NCBI GenBank assembly: GCA_964591455.1
Contig: CAZQDZ010000015.1
Coordinates: 1-64,000 of the forward strand
Length of the DNA: 64,000 nucleotides
Reading direction: 5' to 3'
Origin: RFSX01 sp964591455
GTDB lineage: Bacteria > Bacteroidota > Bacteroidia > Chitinophagales > Saprospiraceae
Position 1 is the first letter of the stretch; each line of letters begins with the position of its first letter. A model generated the notes under the pieces. The model saw only the letters and a list, made by a program, of their open reading frames with translations, was not told where the DNA came from and ran no database searches. The translations under genes and the position numbers were made by a program. Positions 43,001-50,835 of this stretch are shown piece by piece.

Positions 43001-45188
43001 TGTGCCAGATATGTCACCGATTACTTGTACAGATGCCAGTCTAGACTTTGTCACCTTTGCATGGGAAGAAGTACTTGGCGTTACTGGATATGATGTGATC
43101 ATTACCATAAATGGACAGCCAGCAGGCAGAGATACCATTACAGATTTAAACATTACGATAGATAATTTAACTCAGGATGACGAGGTCATAGTCGTAATCA
43201 CCGCATTGAACGCTGATGTAGCTTGTGGTAATGGAGAAGATGAGGAGCAAGATTGTGTAGCGACAAGTTGTACTATTCCACAATTTGCCTTTACTCAGGA
43301 TCCAGAATGTTATGAAAGTGGCGCTATACAGTTAAATGATATAGATGTCACTGATTCTAATGGTGACCCACTGCCGGGGACGATTATTTGGACAGATACT
43401 AGAGTAGATGCCGACGGCATGTTTACTCCTGATGGTAATATATCTGAGTTGTATGAAATAGAATTTGAGTGGGCAGATGACGCATTCCCTGCGGACTGTG
43501 TCTTCCCAGGAGAAATAGAATTACAAGTTAATGTCAGACCGACACCACAAATCAATCCTGCTGGACCACTCTGTGCTGGTGATGAAGTCGTTATTTCAGG
43601 CCCAGCCATAGATGACCCTCAGGTGACGAGTGTACTTGATTACGATGATGGTATAGAAGTGTCAGGTGATTTTCCAGATGGCGTGACAGTTAGTTTTGAT
43701 GATGCAGATCCGCAGATAAAAACCATAACGCTGACACAAGAGTCTGCACCAGGATGTGATAACTCTACAAGTATCTCCGTACCAGTAAGTCCTTCACAGG
43801 AGCTTATAGTTACCTGTGGTCCAGTGACCATTAGTTCAGTATCATTCATGTGGAATGCTATAGATGGTGTGGATGGTTATGGGATTACAATTGATGGAGT
43901 AGCGCAATTACCTACAACCGATACTTCTTTTGAATTCACTGGTCTTAATTCACAGGATCCTGTAATGATTACTGTAACACCAATAGGTGACGATTTATGT
44001 CTAGTATCAGAATCGGCATCTGTTGAATGTACCCCATCTGATTGTCCTGTGATTACTTTTGATGCTGTGACCTTACCTGACTTCTGCCAAGATGATCCAG
44101 TAAGCTTTACTTTGCCAGGAAATGAAATTCTTCAGGGGACACCTCCAGCAGGTGATTTGACAGAAACGTGGGTGAGTAATAGTCCAGCAATAGATGTAGC
44201 TACAGGAGCTATCGATCCAGAATTACTAGAGCCAGGAACCGTAGATGTCACTTATACAGCGACGTATACAACAAACTCTGGTGACGAATGCATCTATCCT
44301 ACGATGTATAGTTTCACGGTATTTGAACGTCCTCAGATAGAATCTATAATACCTAATGATCCTGATTGTATCTTAGATGAAGTACCTACTGTTACCATCA
44401 ATGCGATTGGGGGAGTAGAGCCATATACTTATGTATGGTTAGATAACCCACCTACACAGATGGATCCTGTCTATACTATTCCAGCCCCTGGGGTATACGA
44501 TTTTGTAGTGACAGATGCTAATGGATGTTCTACGCAGATGCCTATTACCATATCTCCTGCTCCAGTGGGTGAAGTTACCATAGTAGGTGATAGTAATTTG
44601 CAGATAGGAGAAGATGGCACATTTACCGTTGAGGTGGGTGGTGTCCCTATAGAACCTACTTCAGTCGTTTGGTTCATAGATGATATTCCTATAGATAATA
44701 ATTCAGAGTCTCAGTCAATATTGAATATTGTTGCGGATTTAGAGGCATTAGGTAGAGAGTTCACAGTCCGTGTTGAGGTATTCTTTGCTGAAGATTGTTT
44801 CCTTACAGATACAAGAGTCGTAAATATCAGTGATTTTGAAAGATGGTATATCCCTAACGTCGTCTCTACAGGAGTAGAAGGAGAAGATGCAAGATGGGTC
44901 ATGTTTACTCAGGGTAGTGTAACAGTACAGGATGTAGCGATTTATGACAGATGGGGAGAACTCGTCTATGTCAAGGAATTAGATCCACTGGTGGATGTTT
45001 CAGATGATCCTGATCCAGATGCGACAGGCCAAGTATGGGATCTCGGATTTGAAGGAAGATGGGGTAATGACGGCGCTGCCGATGTAGAACAAGGCGTTTA
45101 CGTCTATGTGATTAATTTGGTAGTAGACGAAGGTGCTCCTACAGAAAGACCAGAAATAGAAGCCGGTGATGTCACCGTCTTTAGATAA
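37035..45188 (+). CDS. Giant T9SS type B secreted protein 4 (2717 aa)
   Basis: The largest protein here. A signal peptide (about 1-21, VTAQ) is followed by five HYR-like modules marked by a CD motif (IECDNL, EPCDMA, AVCDMI, FECDMA, IDCDDL) spaced 101, 100, 103 and 99 residues, most with a DECGN/DACGN-type core. A PPC-like Cys-rich module follows (SWFAFVANAESLTLDVEVGD), then a WxMWDWR-containing region, then Ig and FN3-like modules (ISWDPVTGADGY, FAWEEVLGVTGY, FMWNAIDGVDGY) alternating with Cys modules. It ends in a type B sorting domain (IYDRWG, D2638; EQGVYVY; final DVTVFR). It is very rich in Asp and Glu. No catalytic site was seen; a surface adhesin or matrix protein is the best guess. Confidence 0.9.
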   Translation: MIKQLFFLLTIIIFSSTIVTAQTDQDDTNVADIECDNLNPTDFENDLDAILANVAWSDSNTGGCNGVISYIGIDDIVSAPPYTCNTADEVEVDVELECDGNSIVITVFLDPIDTADPFDFNIDGSLEDANVGVEPCDMADLQADLDAWVADIEANDLNANFVFSDNCTNPVDLDINVVNPPVADFTICGDQIYSVDFDVEDECGNLVTFTFEYEVEDTNPPFEEAGANPSITAAVCDMIDSPTELMDWYNNLLNNMDQNGDPVWGDDCTDVGSLIITADPLPSPAFDFTQCVDGNPIEITFTVEDACGNSVDFDYEFDIVDDGDPFLLGSGPPSPVFECDMALTDQEITDWIDDVIANGPGGADYFADNCSSVLTIDVVSSTVPVLDFTDCVVQVYDIDFEIEDECGRVFEWTGQVEVQDNTPPDLDLSGAVTAVIDCDDLGSIQGEVEAAVLGPNVLIDDCTDFSGVTIGDFNITPDPSSVTIADLVPGGNTCYEITFDIDYEDPCGNFSNLDQITIEVDDDVAPDIAGAEPQSGTVLGPFCPNEVVDLQSLIDAIGGPGIDVSNIFDACTDFSVLTVFDLPVLGESYPTDCGNTGFIELEVIDDCGNNGGPYRLEWDVDIGPGNPELEWVGGDPTAFFPPDDITISFADPDCTNELPNCVWEDMEGNMWPWEALLDVHYTGGCDVEVFYSHLPCSMVGGNLDQNPPPELIDFATNSGTPTSVTITIMDMCDGTVLEHEFEITVQCGSCGEVNGSFCETCEDADPLFPDGCRLCDPVDLMEGFDSCNGFCPQPCPVDDSGDQPPSLCNDGGNVPHNMSWFAFVANAESLTLDVEVGDCTTGNGIQVGIYESCDFDDCIIWSGGCTTADQTLNSGNFNLGQTYYLFIDGCNGDDCEFTVSIREIGFLGLPEPDAVTAESLCRDSNPILTNNFDDPALPEPTGDCVLANRITVCPGEDIQFGIIHKGDPDNAIDVHQEECGMYTEDLSATFVWSTTWAGTIEHDPVLDGGGFIPELTIPDEPGTIHMICLEEIIFECDPQDAQVCLELHVEPIQPETYEFIVCIEDLETNNPALPGPFDGPFDPAEAEQDPNGDGRGWLGDNVDLLTVDSWPMNSDGFNCNTFFFDDPDCPNCIVEQTLCIRPIGNREKTPTNVFMWRCQFEEECEFEAGSNMIECDDEPYLWMWDWRSNIETFELEAPDSLNAPECLRVEGYSDEMDSWRPNRDMYCDTIPNVTITVGSVPIFIEDRGCGEFFTSIDFDLLEDEYENWPEVFESSQMLEYFDCNTGQELTSSFGVLQLDMPRQVCVRINFAFDDGAWWDPVEAEGTYGPFHNDTRPGACSSIYGPFDLEASAPVSPTVMGDDVFCETDLEDHEFMVTNPAQATTYVWNANPINPDVMVTDISAAGDGTLVSITFSSDYDPNDCVNVVSEAMCGTSDPPTQVCVTLTPPPTVMLEPIDNVCTINPPDPNAMDEVIVTAIASPPNPNYEYTFFNGTNSVKTTDNFVTLEFPTSGSQFVSVIVEDTLTGCTSFRTINTEFQVLDPLDPPFVSCTNQGQTELEISWDPVTGADGYIVFEDGVMAMQYDDTVLSHTTTGLSLGTTVTYTVMTIGPAPCLNSALSAPVPCTTSDCPQASVMQVIQNMEFCENDSPGVLFLQDDGFTFSEPNGDLTFVSNPPIATLDPDTGEIDTDNLAPGVYDIQATFTFDPLCPDRVFNLSITVLELPDPSFEFETPVCVNDVALLLDAPDGSVTWNYDVDEITDNDPVANADGDIRFTDPGTYTIEALSIVAGCEASTTFTLEVIPELDAPVPVCDSEELDAISASWAAVTDATSYSVAVTVNGVAEPGSPFIYAAGDPLVYDNNTLNEGDEVMIIVTAINDNFASGSCNATGQVLCTASNCATFPNVNITCTEMPGSIDFEWLPIPGIDSFILVNVTDPANPIDIIRTDALMYTADNLGSMEEFILSVEPIHPQEGCTLPAGTLSCIAPCPGVPDMSPITCTDASLDFVTFAWEEVLGVTGYDVIITINGQPAGRDTITDLNITIDNLTQDDEVIVVITALNADVACGNGEDEEQDCVATSCTIPQFAFTQDPECYESGAIQLNDIDVTDSNGDPLPGTIIWTDTRVDADGMFTPDGNISELYEIEFEWADDAFPADCVFPGEIELQVNVRPTPQINPAGPLCAGDEVVISGPAIDDPQVTSVLDYDDGIEVSGDFPDGVTVSFDDADPQIKTITLTQESAPGCDNSTSISVPVSPSQELIVTCGPVTISSVSFMWNAIDGVDGYGITIDGVAQLPTTDTSFEFTGLNSQDPVMITVTPIGDDLCLVSESASVECTPSDCPVITFDAVTLPDFCQDDPVSFTLPGNEILQGTPPAGDLTETWVSNSPAIDVATGAIDPELLEPGTVDVTYTATYTTNSGDECIYPTMYSFTVFERPQIESIIPNDPDCILDEVPTVTINAIGGVEPYTYVWLDNPPTQMDPVYTIPAPGVYDFVVTDANGCSTQMPITISPAPVGEVTIVGDSNLQIGEDGTFTVEVGGVPIEPTSVVWFIDDIPIDNNSESQSILNIVADLEALGREFTVRVEVFFAEDCFLTDTRVVNISDFERWYIPNVVSTGVEGEDARWVMFTQGSVTVQDVAIYDRWGELVYVKELDPLVDVSDDPDPDATGQVWDLGFEGRWGNDGAADVEQGVYVYVINLVVDEGAPTERPEIEAGDVTVFR

Positions 45189-45218
45189 TAATATAAAAGA
45201 TAACTGATGTCTTTTTAT

Positions 45219-45255
45219 AAAGAGGCTTACCATTCTTGGTGAGCCTCTTTTTTTT
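45219..45255 (+). terminator. Intrinsic terminator after giant gene 4
   Basis: A stem of about 13 bp (AAGAGGCTTACCA / TGGTGAGCCTCTT, one G-T wobble) followed by a run of Ts, about 30 bp after the stop codon. Confidence 0.92.
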
Positions 45256-45292
45256 ACTTAGGATATATGCAGCTTATTAAAATGGAAGATTG

Positions 45293-45976
45293 TTAGATAG
45301 CTTGGATGCGTTCATTTGCTAGCTTGAGACAGAGATACAATTGCTCCTCACGGTCCATATAGCTATTATCTATCAGGATGGCATTTGCTGCTTGCCTCAG
45401 TGGGCTGTCAGCTCTGGTGCTGTCTATATGGTCTCTATGGAGAAGATTCTGACGAACAGCATCATATGGTGAATCCATGCTTTTCTCCTTGAGCTCTATG
45501 TATCGACGCTGCGTACGAACCTCTATTTGTGCCGTAACGAATAACTTCAGCTCTGCAGTGGGGTAGACGACTGTTCCTATGTCACGTCCATCCATCACGA
45601 CCCCTTTGCGGATGCCTTGTTGTTTTTGGATGTCTACTAATTTTCGGCGAACGATACTTAATGCAGCCACCTCAGAAACGATACTGGATACATCTAATTG
45701 GATTATTCTGCTTGTGACATCACTTCCATTTAGGTCGATTTTGAAGCTGCCATTTTTATTCTCCATAGCAATATGGACTTCTTCAAGCGCCGATTTGACC
45801 TGATGGGGTTCAGCAATATTCACCTTATTACTAAGGAAATATAGACTGACGGCTCTGTACATAGCACCAGAATCTATGTAGAGATAGCCAAGCGCAGTTG
45901 CTAACTGCTTAGCCAGTGTGGACTTCCCACAAGAAGAATTCCCGTCTATAGCAATATTGATTCTATTCTCAGTCAT
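45293..45976 (-). CDS. cmk: Cytidylate kinase
   Basis: Phosphorylates CMP/dCMP with ATP in pyrimidine nucleotide recycling. From the preferred ATG (45974-45976) the protein is 227 residues and starts MTENRINIAIDGNSSCGKST, where the P-loop (GNSSCGKS) lies at residues 12-19; an upstream in-frame start at 46000 adds 8 residues. IDSGAMYRA, GVVMDGRDIGTVV, and LLHRDHIDSTRADSPL are the standard Cmk substrate-binding and lid motifs. It is convergent with the giant gene 4, separated by a terminator, and has no close operon partner. Confidence 0.96.
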   Translation of the reverse strand: MTENRINIAIDGNSSCGKSTLAKQLATALGYLYIDSGAMYRAVSLYFLSNKVNIAEPHQVKSALEEVHIAMENKNGSFKIDLNGSDVTSRIIQLDVSSIVSEVAALSIVRRKLVDIQKQQGIRKGVVMDGRDIGTVVYPTAELKLFVTAQIEVRTQRRYIELKEKSMDSPYDAVRQNLLHRDHIDSTRADSPLRQAANAILIDNSYMDREEQLYLCLKLANERIQAI

Positions 45977-46157
45977 ATCATTGGATGGCAAACTAAACAA
46001 TACTGATAACGCTATCCAAATTCCAAGTCTTATAATTATAGGTCAAGTAACTTTTTCCAATAAATATATTTTAGATTGAATTTTGAGACGTCTAGAATAT
46101 TTACAAATGGAAAGGGATTTGTACTTTTAGTACTTTTCATAAAACCAATAATCTACT

Positions 46158-46487
46158 ATGGCTAAGTCAAATTTTATAATAGAGCAATTTAAAAAGTATA
46201 AAGTATTTCTATATAGTGGCGGAGGCGCAGCGCTTAGCAGAGCTGTGATCCATATTTTAATGCCTTCAGGCAAAGCTATATTCAGATTCAAGGATGGGCG
46301 GTTAAAAAAGAATAGCTTTAAAAAGACTGGTAAATTAACGCAGTATGAAGTGTATGTTTCGGCAGACAGATATCCTCATTTTATTGATTTACTAAGGAAT
46401 GAGAAGCCATTATATTTTTTCTATGAGTTTAATGAACACATCGCATATATTACGACCTCAGATGAGCCAGTAGGGGAAGGAGAGTAA
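46158..46487 (+). CDS. Small conserved hypothetical protein
   Basis: A 109-residue soluble protein, with no signal peptide or membrane span. It is basic in the first two thirds (FKDGRLKKNSFKKTGKL) and has the end pattern HFIDLLRNEKPLYFFY ... YITTSDEPVGEGE. I recall this late pattern from small conserved bacterial proteins without known function; I cannot name the family. It lies between cmk and the PAS kinase, on the same strand as the kinase and 142 bp before it; the gap seems to be structured RNA. Confidence 0.75.
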   Translation: MAKSNFIIEQFKKYKVFLYSGGGAALSRAVIHILMPSGKAIFRFKDGRLKKNSFKKTGKLTQYEVYVSADRYPHFIDLLRNEKPLYFFYEFNEHIAYITTSDEPVGEGE

Positions 46488-46505
46488 GGAAATATAACAC
46501 ATCTA

Positions 46506-46604
46506 GAGGCGAGATGGCCTAACTGAAAAGTTCGAAAATACCAAGAACCAGCTAGTATAGTCTGAGGAATAACATCTTGGTAGGAGACCCAAGTTTGTTC
46601 TTGA
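46506..46604 (+). promoter_or_regulatory. Possible structured leader with alternative helices
   Basis: In the 142-bp gap before the PAS kinase gene, TACCAAG (46539-46545) can pair with CTTGGTA (46576-46582). Alternatively CAAGAAC (46542-46548) pairs with GTTCTTG (46597-46603), which frees CTTGG (46576-46580) to pair with CCAAG (46589-46593). The two folds exclude each other, as in a switch. A small GGC/GCC hairpin lies just upstream. No known riboswitch class was recognised. Confidence 0.35.
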
Positions 46605-46629
46605 TATTCATATTAGTTATTTTTATAAT

Positions 46630-49600
46630 ATGAAGACAGCATGGTATTTACTAGAAATGGATGATACGAATTACTTTAAGCCCTATGATGCGCTGCCTAT
46701 AGGTTGTGCTTTAGTAGACCACAATGAAGTCATTTTGGCTAATAAGGCTCTAGCAGAGTTGACTGGTTTTAGTATATCGGAGTTGTGCCATAAAGCTATA
46801 GCTGAGTTATTTCCGGTGCACCAAGGTCAGATTTTTAATGAAGAGGTGGCAGTAGATATCATCACGTCCTCAGGTATTTCAGTTCCAGTTCTTGTTAATG
46901 CCAAATTGCAAAGGGAAGAACAAGATGGAGATGCTTCTAAGCATTTACTAACCATTACCCCCCAAAATAAGAATTGTGCTCACAGCAATATTATAAATCT
47001 AATAGAGCTACAAGATGAGCTAGGAATCCAGAAGAAGGGGTACTACCTATACTTCGACCTAGACTATCATATTCTTGGATATAGCAAAACAGCTGACCAA
47101 ATTCACATTAACCATTTAGGTAAATCAATTCTGAAAGTAGAAAATCTATTAGAATTGTACGGACGCAGTGGATTGGAGATGCGTATAGCTGAGTACTACA
47201 ATAGGGCCCTAGAAGATGGCGTATTTTATCGCCAAATAAGTTTTGAAAAGGATGGGGTCAAAAAGTATGTAGACATAACTTACAAGCTTATCACTAATAA
47301 AGAGGGACAGTCTATAGGAATCCTGGAATATGGAAATAGTGTCACCGACTTGGTCAGATCCAACAATGCCTTACAGTTAAAAGAGGTAAAATTAAAGGTG
47401 CTCAATGCTAACCTGCGAGCCATTTTAGAAAGTACTCAAGATGGCATGTCAGTTTTGGATAAGGATTATAAGGTCATGATGTTCAACGAGAAGTCTAGAA
47501 AAGAATTTAAAAAATATGTCAATATAGATCTTAAGCTAGGAGAGAGTTGGGGTGATACTTATGACGACGAAAAATTTAATGACTGGAAAAAAAACCTATA
47601 TGATAGGGTTCTAGAGTTAGGAGAGACCATAGAGAATATCGTAGAAAGGAAGGAATATGGCACAGTCTATAAGAATATATATACGCCTGTAAAAGATGAA
47701 GAAGGTGGGGTCGTCGGCGTGTTGGAAGTAAGTAGAGACATGACTGAAGATGTGAAAAAAGATAGGCAAATCAGACTCAATGAAAAGAAGTACAGTTCCT
47801 TACTAGAAGATATGCCCATAGGTGTTCTTAAGATTGATTCAGAATTTAACATATCTTACTTGTCTCCATATCTCGTCCGGAAACTTGGCTACACCTTGGA
47901 AGAAGTCAAAGGCAAACCTGTTACAGACTATATTAAGGAAGATGATATAGACCGAATTAAAGAAGCCACACTCAATCTATTAAAGACCAAAGAAAATGCC
48001 TATAATATTTTTAAAGTTGTTAAGAAAAATGGTGGTTCATTGGTCCTGGAAGGTACAGCTAGTATAAAACCTGGAGAGGAAGATGAAGCATGGGAGTTTC
48101 TTATAGTAGCTACAGATGCCACGGAAAAATTGCAACAGGAAGAAAACTATAATTCTCTTTTTGCTAATATCAATAGTGGCGTTGTTGTCTATGATATGGA
48201 AAATGATAAGATTGTTAGCTGTAATCAATCTGCATTGGACTTATTTGGCGTGGATAAGGAAACTATGATAGATAGTAAATATCTGGAGTATGTACCAGAG
48301 AACTCCGTTTTTACAGATAATGATCTTCACAAGGCGTTTTCAGATGTTAAAGAAAAATTGTCGACAAAGGAAAAATCTGAGATAGATTTAGAAAGTGTGA
48401 TAATCAAACCCAATGGTGATGAGCGCTTGGTAGAGGTCAAGTTCATCTACATGAATCATGCAGGACTATATTATGCCTTATTTACTGATAAGACCGAAAT
48501 TTTCTATTCCTTGAGAGAAGTCAGGGAGAAGTCTTCTGTATATGAGGCCCTGATAAAAAATAGTTTTGAAGGAATAGAAGTTGTCAGGTATGAGTTGAAT
48601 GGGAATATCCTTGTTAATGGAAATGTGCTTATAAGAAATAATAAGATGGTAGAAATCTTATCTGAAGATATGCAATACACGTTTGATTCATTAGAGGAAG
48701 TGAAGCATATGATGCCAGAGTATCAGCCAAGTGGAGAGCTGAGTGAGGAATTTCTAAGAGATGTTATCATAGAGACTATCAGAAATGGCGCCTCTAAAAG
48801 AAGATGTCAAATCTTGAAAAATGGAGTGACGAAAGACTTGCAGATTTCTCATCATTTGATAGACATCAATCATTATGTCTACCTCATTAAGAACTTCAGG
48901 GAGATAACAGAGGAATTGCGTCAGCAGAAGATTATTCAGAGCCAGTATGACACCTTAGAACATAAGAACGAGGAGCTCAAAAAATACATTGATAGTAATC
49001 TACAATTAGAGAATTTCGCTTATATCGCTTCACATGACTTGAAAGCGCCTATACGGTCAGTAATCAGTTTTGCTCAGTTGCTTAAGAATAATTCGTACGA
49101 TAAGCTGGGAGAAAAGGATGGAAGATTCCTCGATATAATTATCAGCGCCAGTACTAATATGCAAGTGCTGATAGATGATCTATTAGCTTTCTCTAGAATC
49201 AATACTCAGGATATAGAGTTCGAAGAGATAGATATGCACAAACTGCTTAATCACTTACTCATAGAAATCAATCAGAGTATAGTAGAGAAAGAAGGTGAAG
49301 TGAACATTATTTCTTTGCCTGAGAAGATGACAGGAGATGCGTCTAGGCTGAGACAGATTTTTCAAAACCTGATTACAAATTCCATGAAATTTCATAAAGA
49401 TGGTGAGACGCCATATGTGGAAATAGAGTGTGAAGAAGTGGCAAACTTCTATAAGTTTCGAGTGGCGGACAGGGGTATTGGTATAGAAGAGGATTATCAC
49501 AAGGAGGTATTCCTTATGTTTAAAAAGCTATATAGTGAAAACAAGTACAAAGGGACTGGAATAGGTCTCAGTATCTGTAAGAAAATCATTGAACAGCACC

Positions 49601-49689
49601 AAGGTGATATCTGGGTAGAATCTACCGTAGGAGAAGGGTCTACATTCTACTTTACGGTAAGCAAAGAATTAGAAGTGACTGTACTTTAA
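46630..49689 (+). CDS. Multi-PAS sensor histidine kinase
   Basis: A 1019-residue sensor kinase, apparently cytoplasmic as no clear transmembrane helix is seen. About five or six PAS-like domains fill residues 15-770 (for example LPIGCALVDHNEVILANKAL, ILESTQDGMSVLDKDYKV, MPIGVLKIDSEFNISYLS, NINSGVVVYDMENDKIV). A short coiled region leads to the HisKA domain with the phospho-acceptor H802 in IASHDLKAPIR, and a HATPase domain with N box (QNLITNSMKFH), DRGIGIEE, FKKLYSENKYKGTGIGLSICKKI and a final GSTFYF. This layout resembles cyanobacterial-phytochrome-like and other soluble kinases. The ligand of the PAS domains is unknown. A response regulator gene converges on it 39 bp downstream. Confidence 0.93.
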   Translation: MKTAWYLLEMDDTNYFKPYDALPIGCALVDHNEVILANKALAELTGFSISELCHKAIAELFPVHQGQIFNEEVAVDIITSSGISVPVLVNAKLQREEQDGDASKHLLTITPQNKNCAHSNIINLIELQDELGIQKKGYYLYFDLDYHILGYSKTADQIHINHLGKSILKVENLLELYGRSGLEMRIAEYYNRALEDGVFYRQISFEKDGVKKYVDITYKLITNKEGQSIGILEYGNSVTDLVRSNNALQLKEVKLKVLNANLRAILESTQDGMSVLDKDYKVMMFNEKSRKEFKKYVNIDLKLGESWGDTYDDEKFNDWKKNLYDRVLELGETIENIVERKEYGTVYKNIYTPVKDEEGGVVGVLEVSRDMTEDVKKDRQIRLNEKKYSSLLEDMPIGVLKIDSEFNISYLSPYLVRKLGYTLEEVKGKPVTDYIKEDDIDRIKEATLNLLKTKENAYNIFKVVKKNGGSLVLEGTASIKPGEEDEAWEFLIVATDATEKLQQEENYNSLFANINSGVVVYDMENDKIVSCNQSALDLFGVDKETMIDSKYLEYVPENSVFTDNDLHKAFSDVKEKLSTKEKSEIDLESVIIKPNGDERLVEVKFIYMNHAGLYYALFTDKTEIFYSLREVREKSSVYEALIKNSFEGIEVVRYELNGNILVNGNVLIRNNKMVEILSEDMQYTFDSLEEVKHMMPEYQPSGELSEEFLRDVIIETIRNGASKRRCQILKNGVTKDLQISHHLIDINHYVYLIKNFREITEELRQQKIIQSQYDTLEHKNEELKKYIDSNLQLENFAYIASHDLKAPIRSVISFAQLLKNNSYDKLGEKDGRFLDIIISASTNMQVLIDDLLAFSRINTQDIEFEEIDMHKLLNHLLIEINQSIVEKEGEVNIISLPEKMTGDASRLRQIFQNLITNSMKFHKDGETPYVEIECEEVANFYKFRVADRGIGIEEDYHKEVFLMFKKLYSENKYKGTGIGLSICKKIIEQHQGDIWVESTVGEGSTFYFTVSKELEVTVL

Positions 49690-49696
49690 AATCTTT

Positions 49697-49715
49697 GATT
49701 AGATAAAACCTAATC
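49697..49715. terminator. Weak hairpin between convergent kinase and regulator
   Basis: GATTAG and CTAATC pair across a 7-base loop in the short gap between two convergent genes. Weak stem, with no clear T-tract; a minor bidirectional terminator at best. Confidence 0.25.
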
Positions 49716-49728
49716 TAAACAGTTGTCC

Positions 49729-50691
49729 CTAGACTGACTGGATAAACTCTCTAAGATTATCCTGTTGGTCTAGGCAGAGCTTTTTCTTCAGACGATATCT
49801 CGTCATCTGCAGACTTTTCATCTCTACATTGAGTATTCGTGCAAGCTCGTAATTATCTATATTCATCTTGATATAAGCACAGTGCTTTAAGTCTAAACTT
49901 GTCAGTTTAGGATTGCGTTCTGTAAGCTTATTGAAGAATTCACTGTCCATGCTCTCAAATACTTCTTTGAATTCTGTCCATGACCTGTCTTGAGTGACGA
50001 GCTCACTCACTCTTCTCTCTAGCTGGCGCAATCTTCGGAGGACACTACTCTCCGGACGTTCGCTTTTGAGCTGTGTGTAACATTCGTCTACTAATGCCTG
50101 TATCGCCTTAAGATTGGAAGTTACCTTGGTGTTGTCCATTTCCAGTGTCATCATCTTACGATGGACTTCATTGATACCTTTTTTGTGCTCTTCTTCATTT
50201 GTGTCAAGAAGTTCAGTTTTGATAGCTAATGATTTTTCTAGCTCACTCTTCTGATTATTTATAATATTATTGAGCTCTAGTAACTCCTTTTTCTGAGACA
50301 CAAGTGATTTGGACGCCTCATGCAATTTAATAGCATTGAGGACTCTAGCCATTAATTCTATTTTGCTTACAGGTTTATTAAGGAAGTCCAGTGTTCCAAA
50401 ATCAAATGCTTCTTCCAGCACCTTTTCGTCCTGTAGACCAGTAATTATTATAATTGGAATATCTCTGAAAGCTAGATTTTTCTTGATAAGCTTCAGGGTT
50501 TCTAGCCCTCCCTGCCTAGGCATCTGCCAGTCAAGGAGTATCAGGTCAGGATTAATATCTGAAAGTCGCTCCAGAATGCCTGTTCCGTCATCCATCTCTT
50601 CGAATCTATAATTAGTCTCTCCGAGGTATTCTCGATAGATGATTCTATCGAATTCCCTATCATCTACGATAAGAATTTTTGGTAAATCCAT
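49729..50691 (-). CDS. Response regulator with receiver, coiled coil and helix-turn-helix-like C-terminus
   Basis: A 320-residue protein. The receiver domain (1-120) has the acidic pair VDD at 9-11, the phospho-acceptor D54 (LILLDWQMP), T84 (IIITG) and K106 (LNKP). A long helical coiled region follows (about 125-230, KKELLELNNIINNQKSELEK). The C-terminus, RNPKLTSLDLKHCAYIKM, NYELARILNVEMKSLQMTRYRLKKKL, resembles the LuxR-type helix-turn-helix seen at the ends of Bacteroidota hybrid regulators, so DNA binding is likely. Its gene converges on the multi-PAS kinase; a functional pair is plausible but not proven. Confidence 0.87.
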   Translation of the reverse strand: MDLPKILIVDDREFDRIIYREYLGETNYRFEEMDDGTGILERLSDINPDLILLDWQMPRQGGLETLKLIKKNLAFRDIPIIIITGLQDEKVLEEAFDFGTLDFLNKPVSKIELMARVLNAIKLHEASKSLVSQKKELLELNNIINNQKSELEKSLAIKTELLDTNEEEHKKGINEVHRKMMTLEMDNTKVTSNLKAIQALVDECYTQLKSERPESSVLRRLRQLERRVSELVTQDRSWTEFKEVFESMDSEFFNKLTERNPKLTSLDLKHCAYIKMNIDNYELARILNVEMKSLQMTRYRLKKKLCLDQQDNLREFIQSV

Positions 50692-50789
50692 AGTTGTTTT
50701 CAGTTCTTCTCACCCGTGGTACATCAATAATGATTCCGAATTTATATAAGAAATGCTATCGTTTTGCAAATTCCAAAAAATTTAAGCGC

Positions 50790-50797
50790 TAGATTTG
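50790..50797 (+). promoter_or_regulatory. Possible -7 element of the desaturase gene
   Basis: TAGATTTG is a perfect TAnnTTTG match, 39 bp before the desaturase start. A GTTTTG lies about 23 bp further upstream as a possible -33 element, slightly beyond the usual spacing. Confidence 0.45.
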
Positions 50798-50835
50798 CTG
50801 ATTCAATCTAATATTAGAGTACTTAATTTATTAAT

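Noticed and set aside
20443..45188. Regular repeats that could suggest a CRISPR array or satellite DNA
   Set aside because: Periods of about 300, 555 and 774 bp lie within open reading frames, and the units are conserved as protein, not as short identical DNA repeats with spacers.
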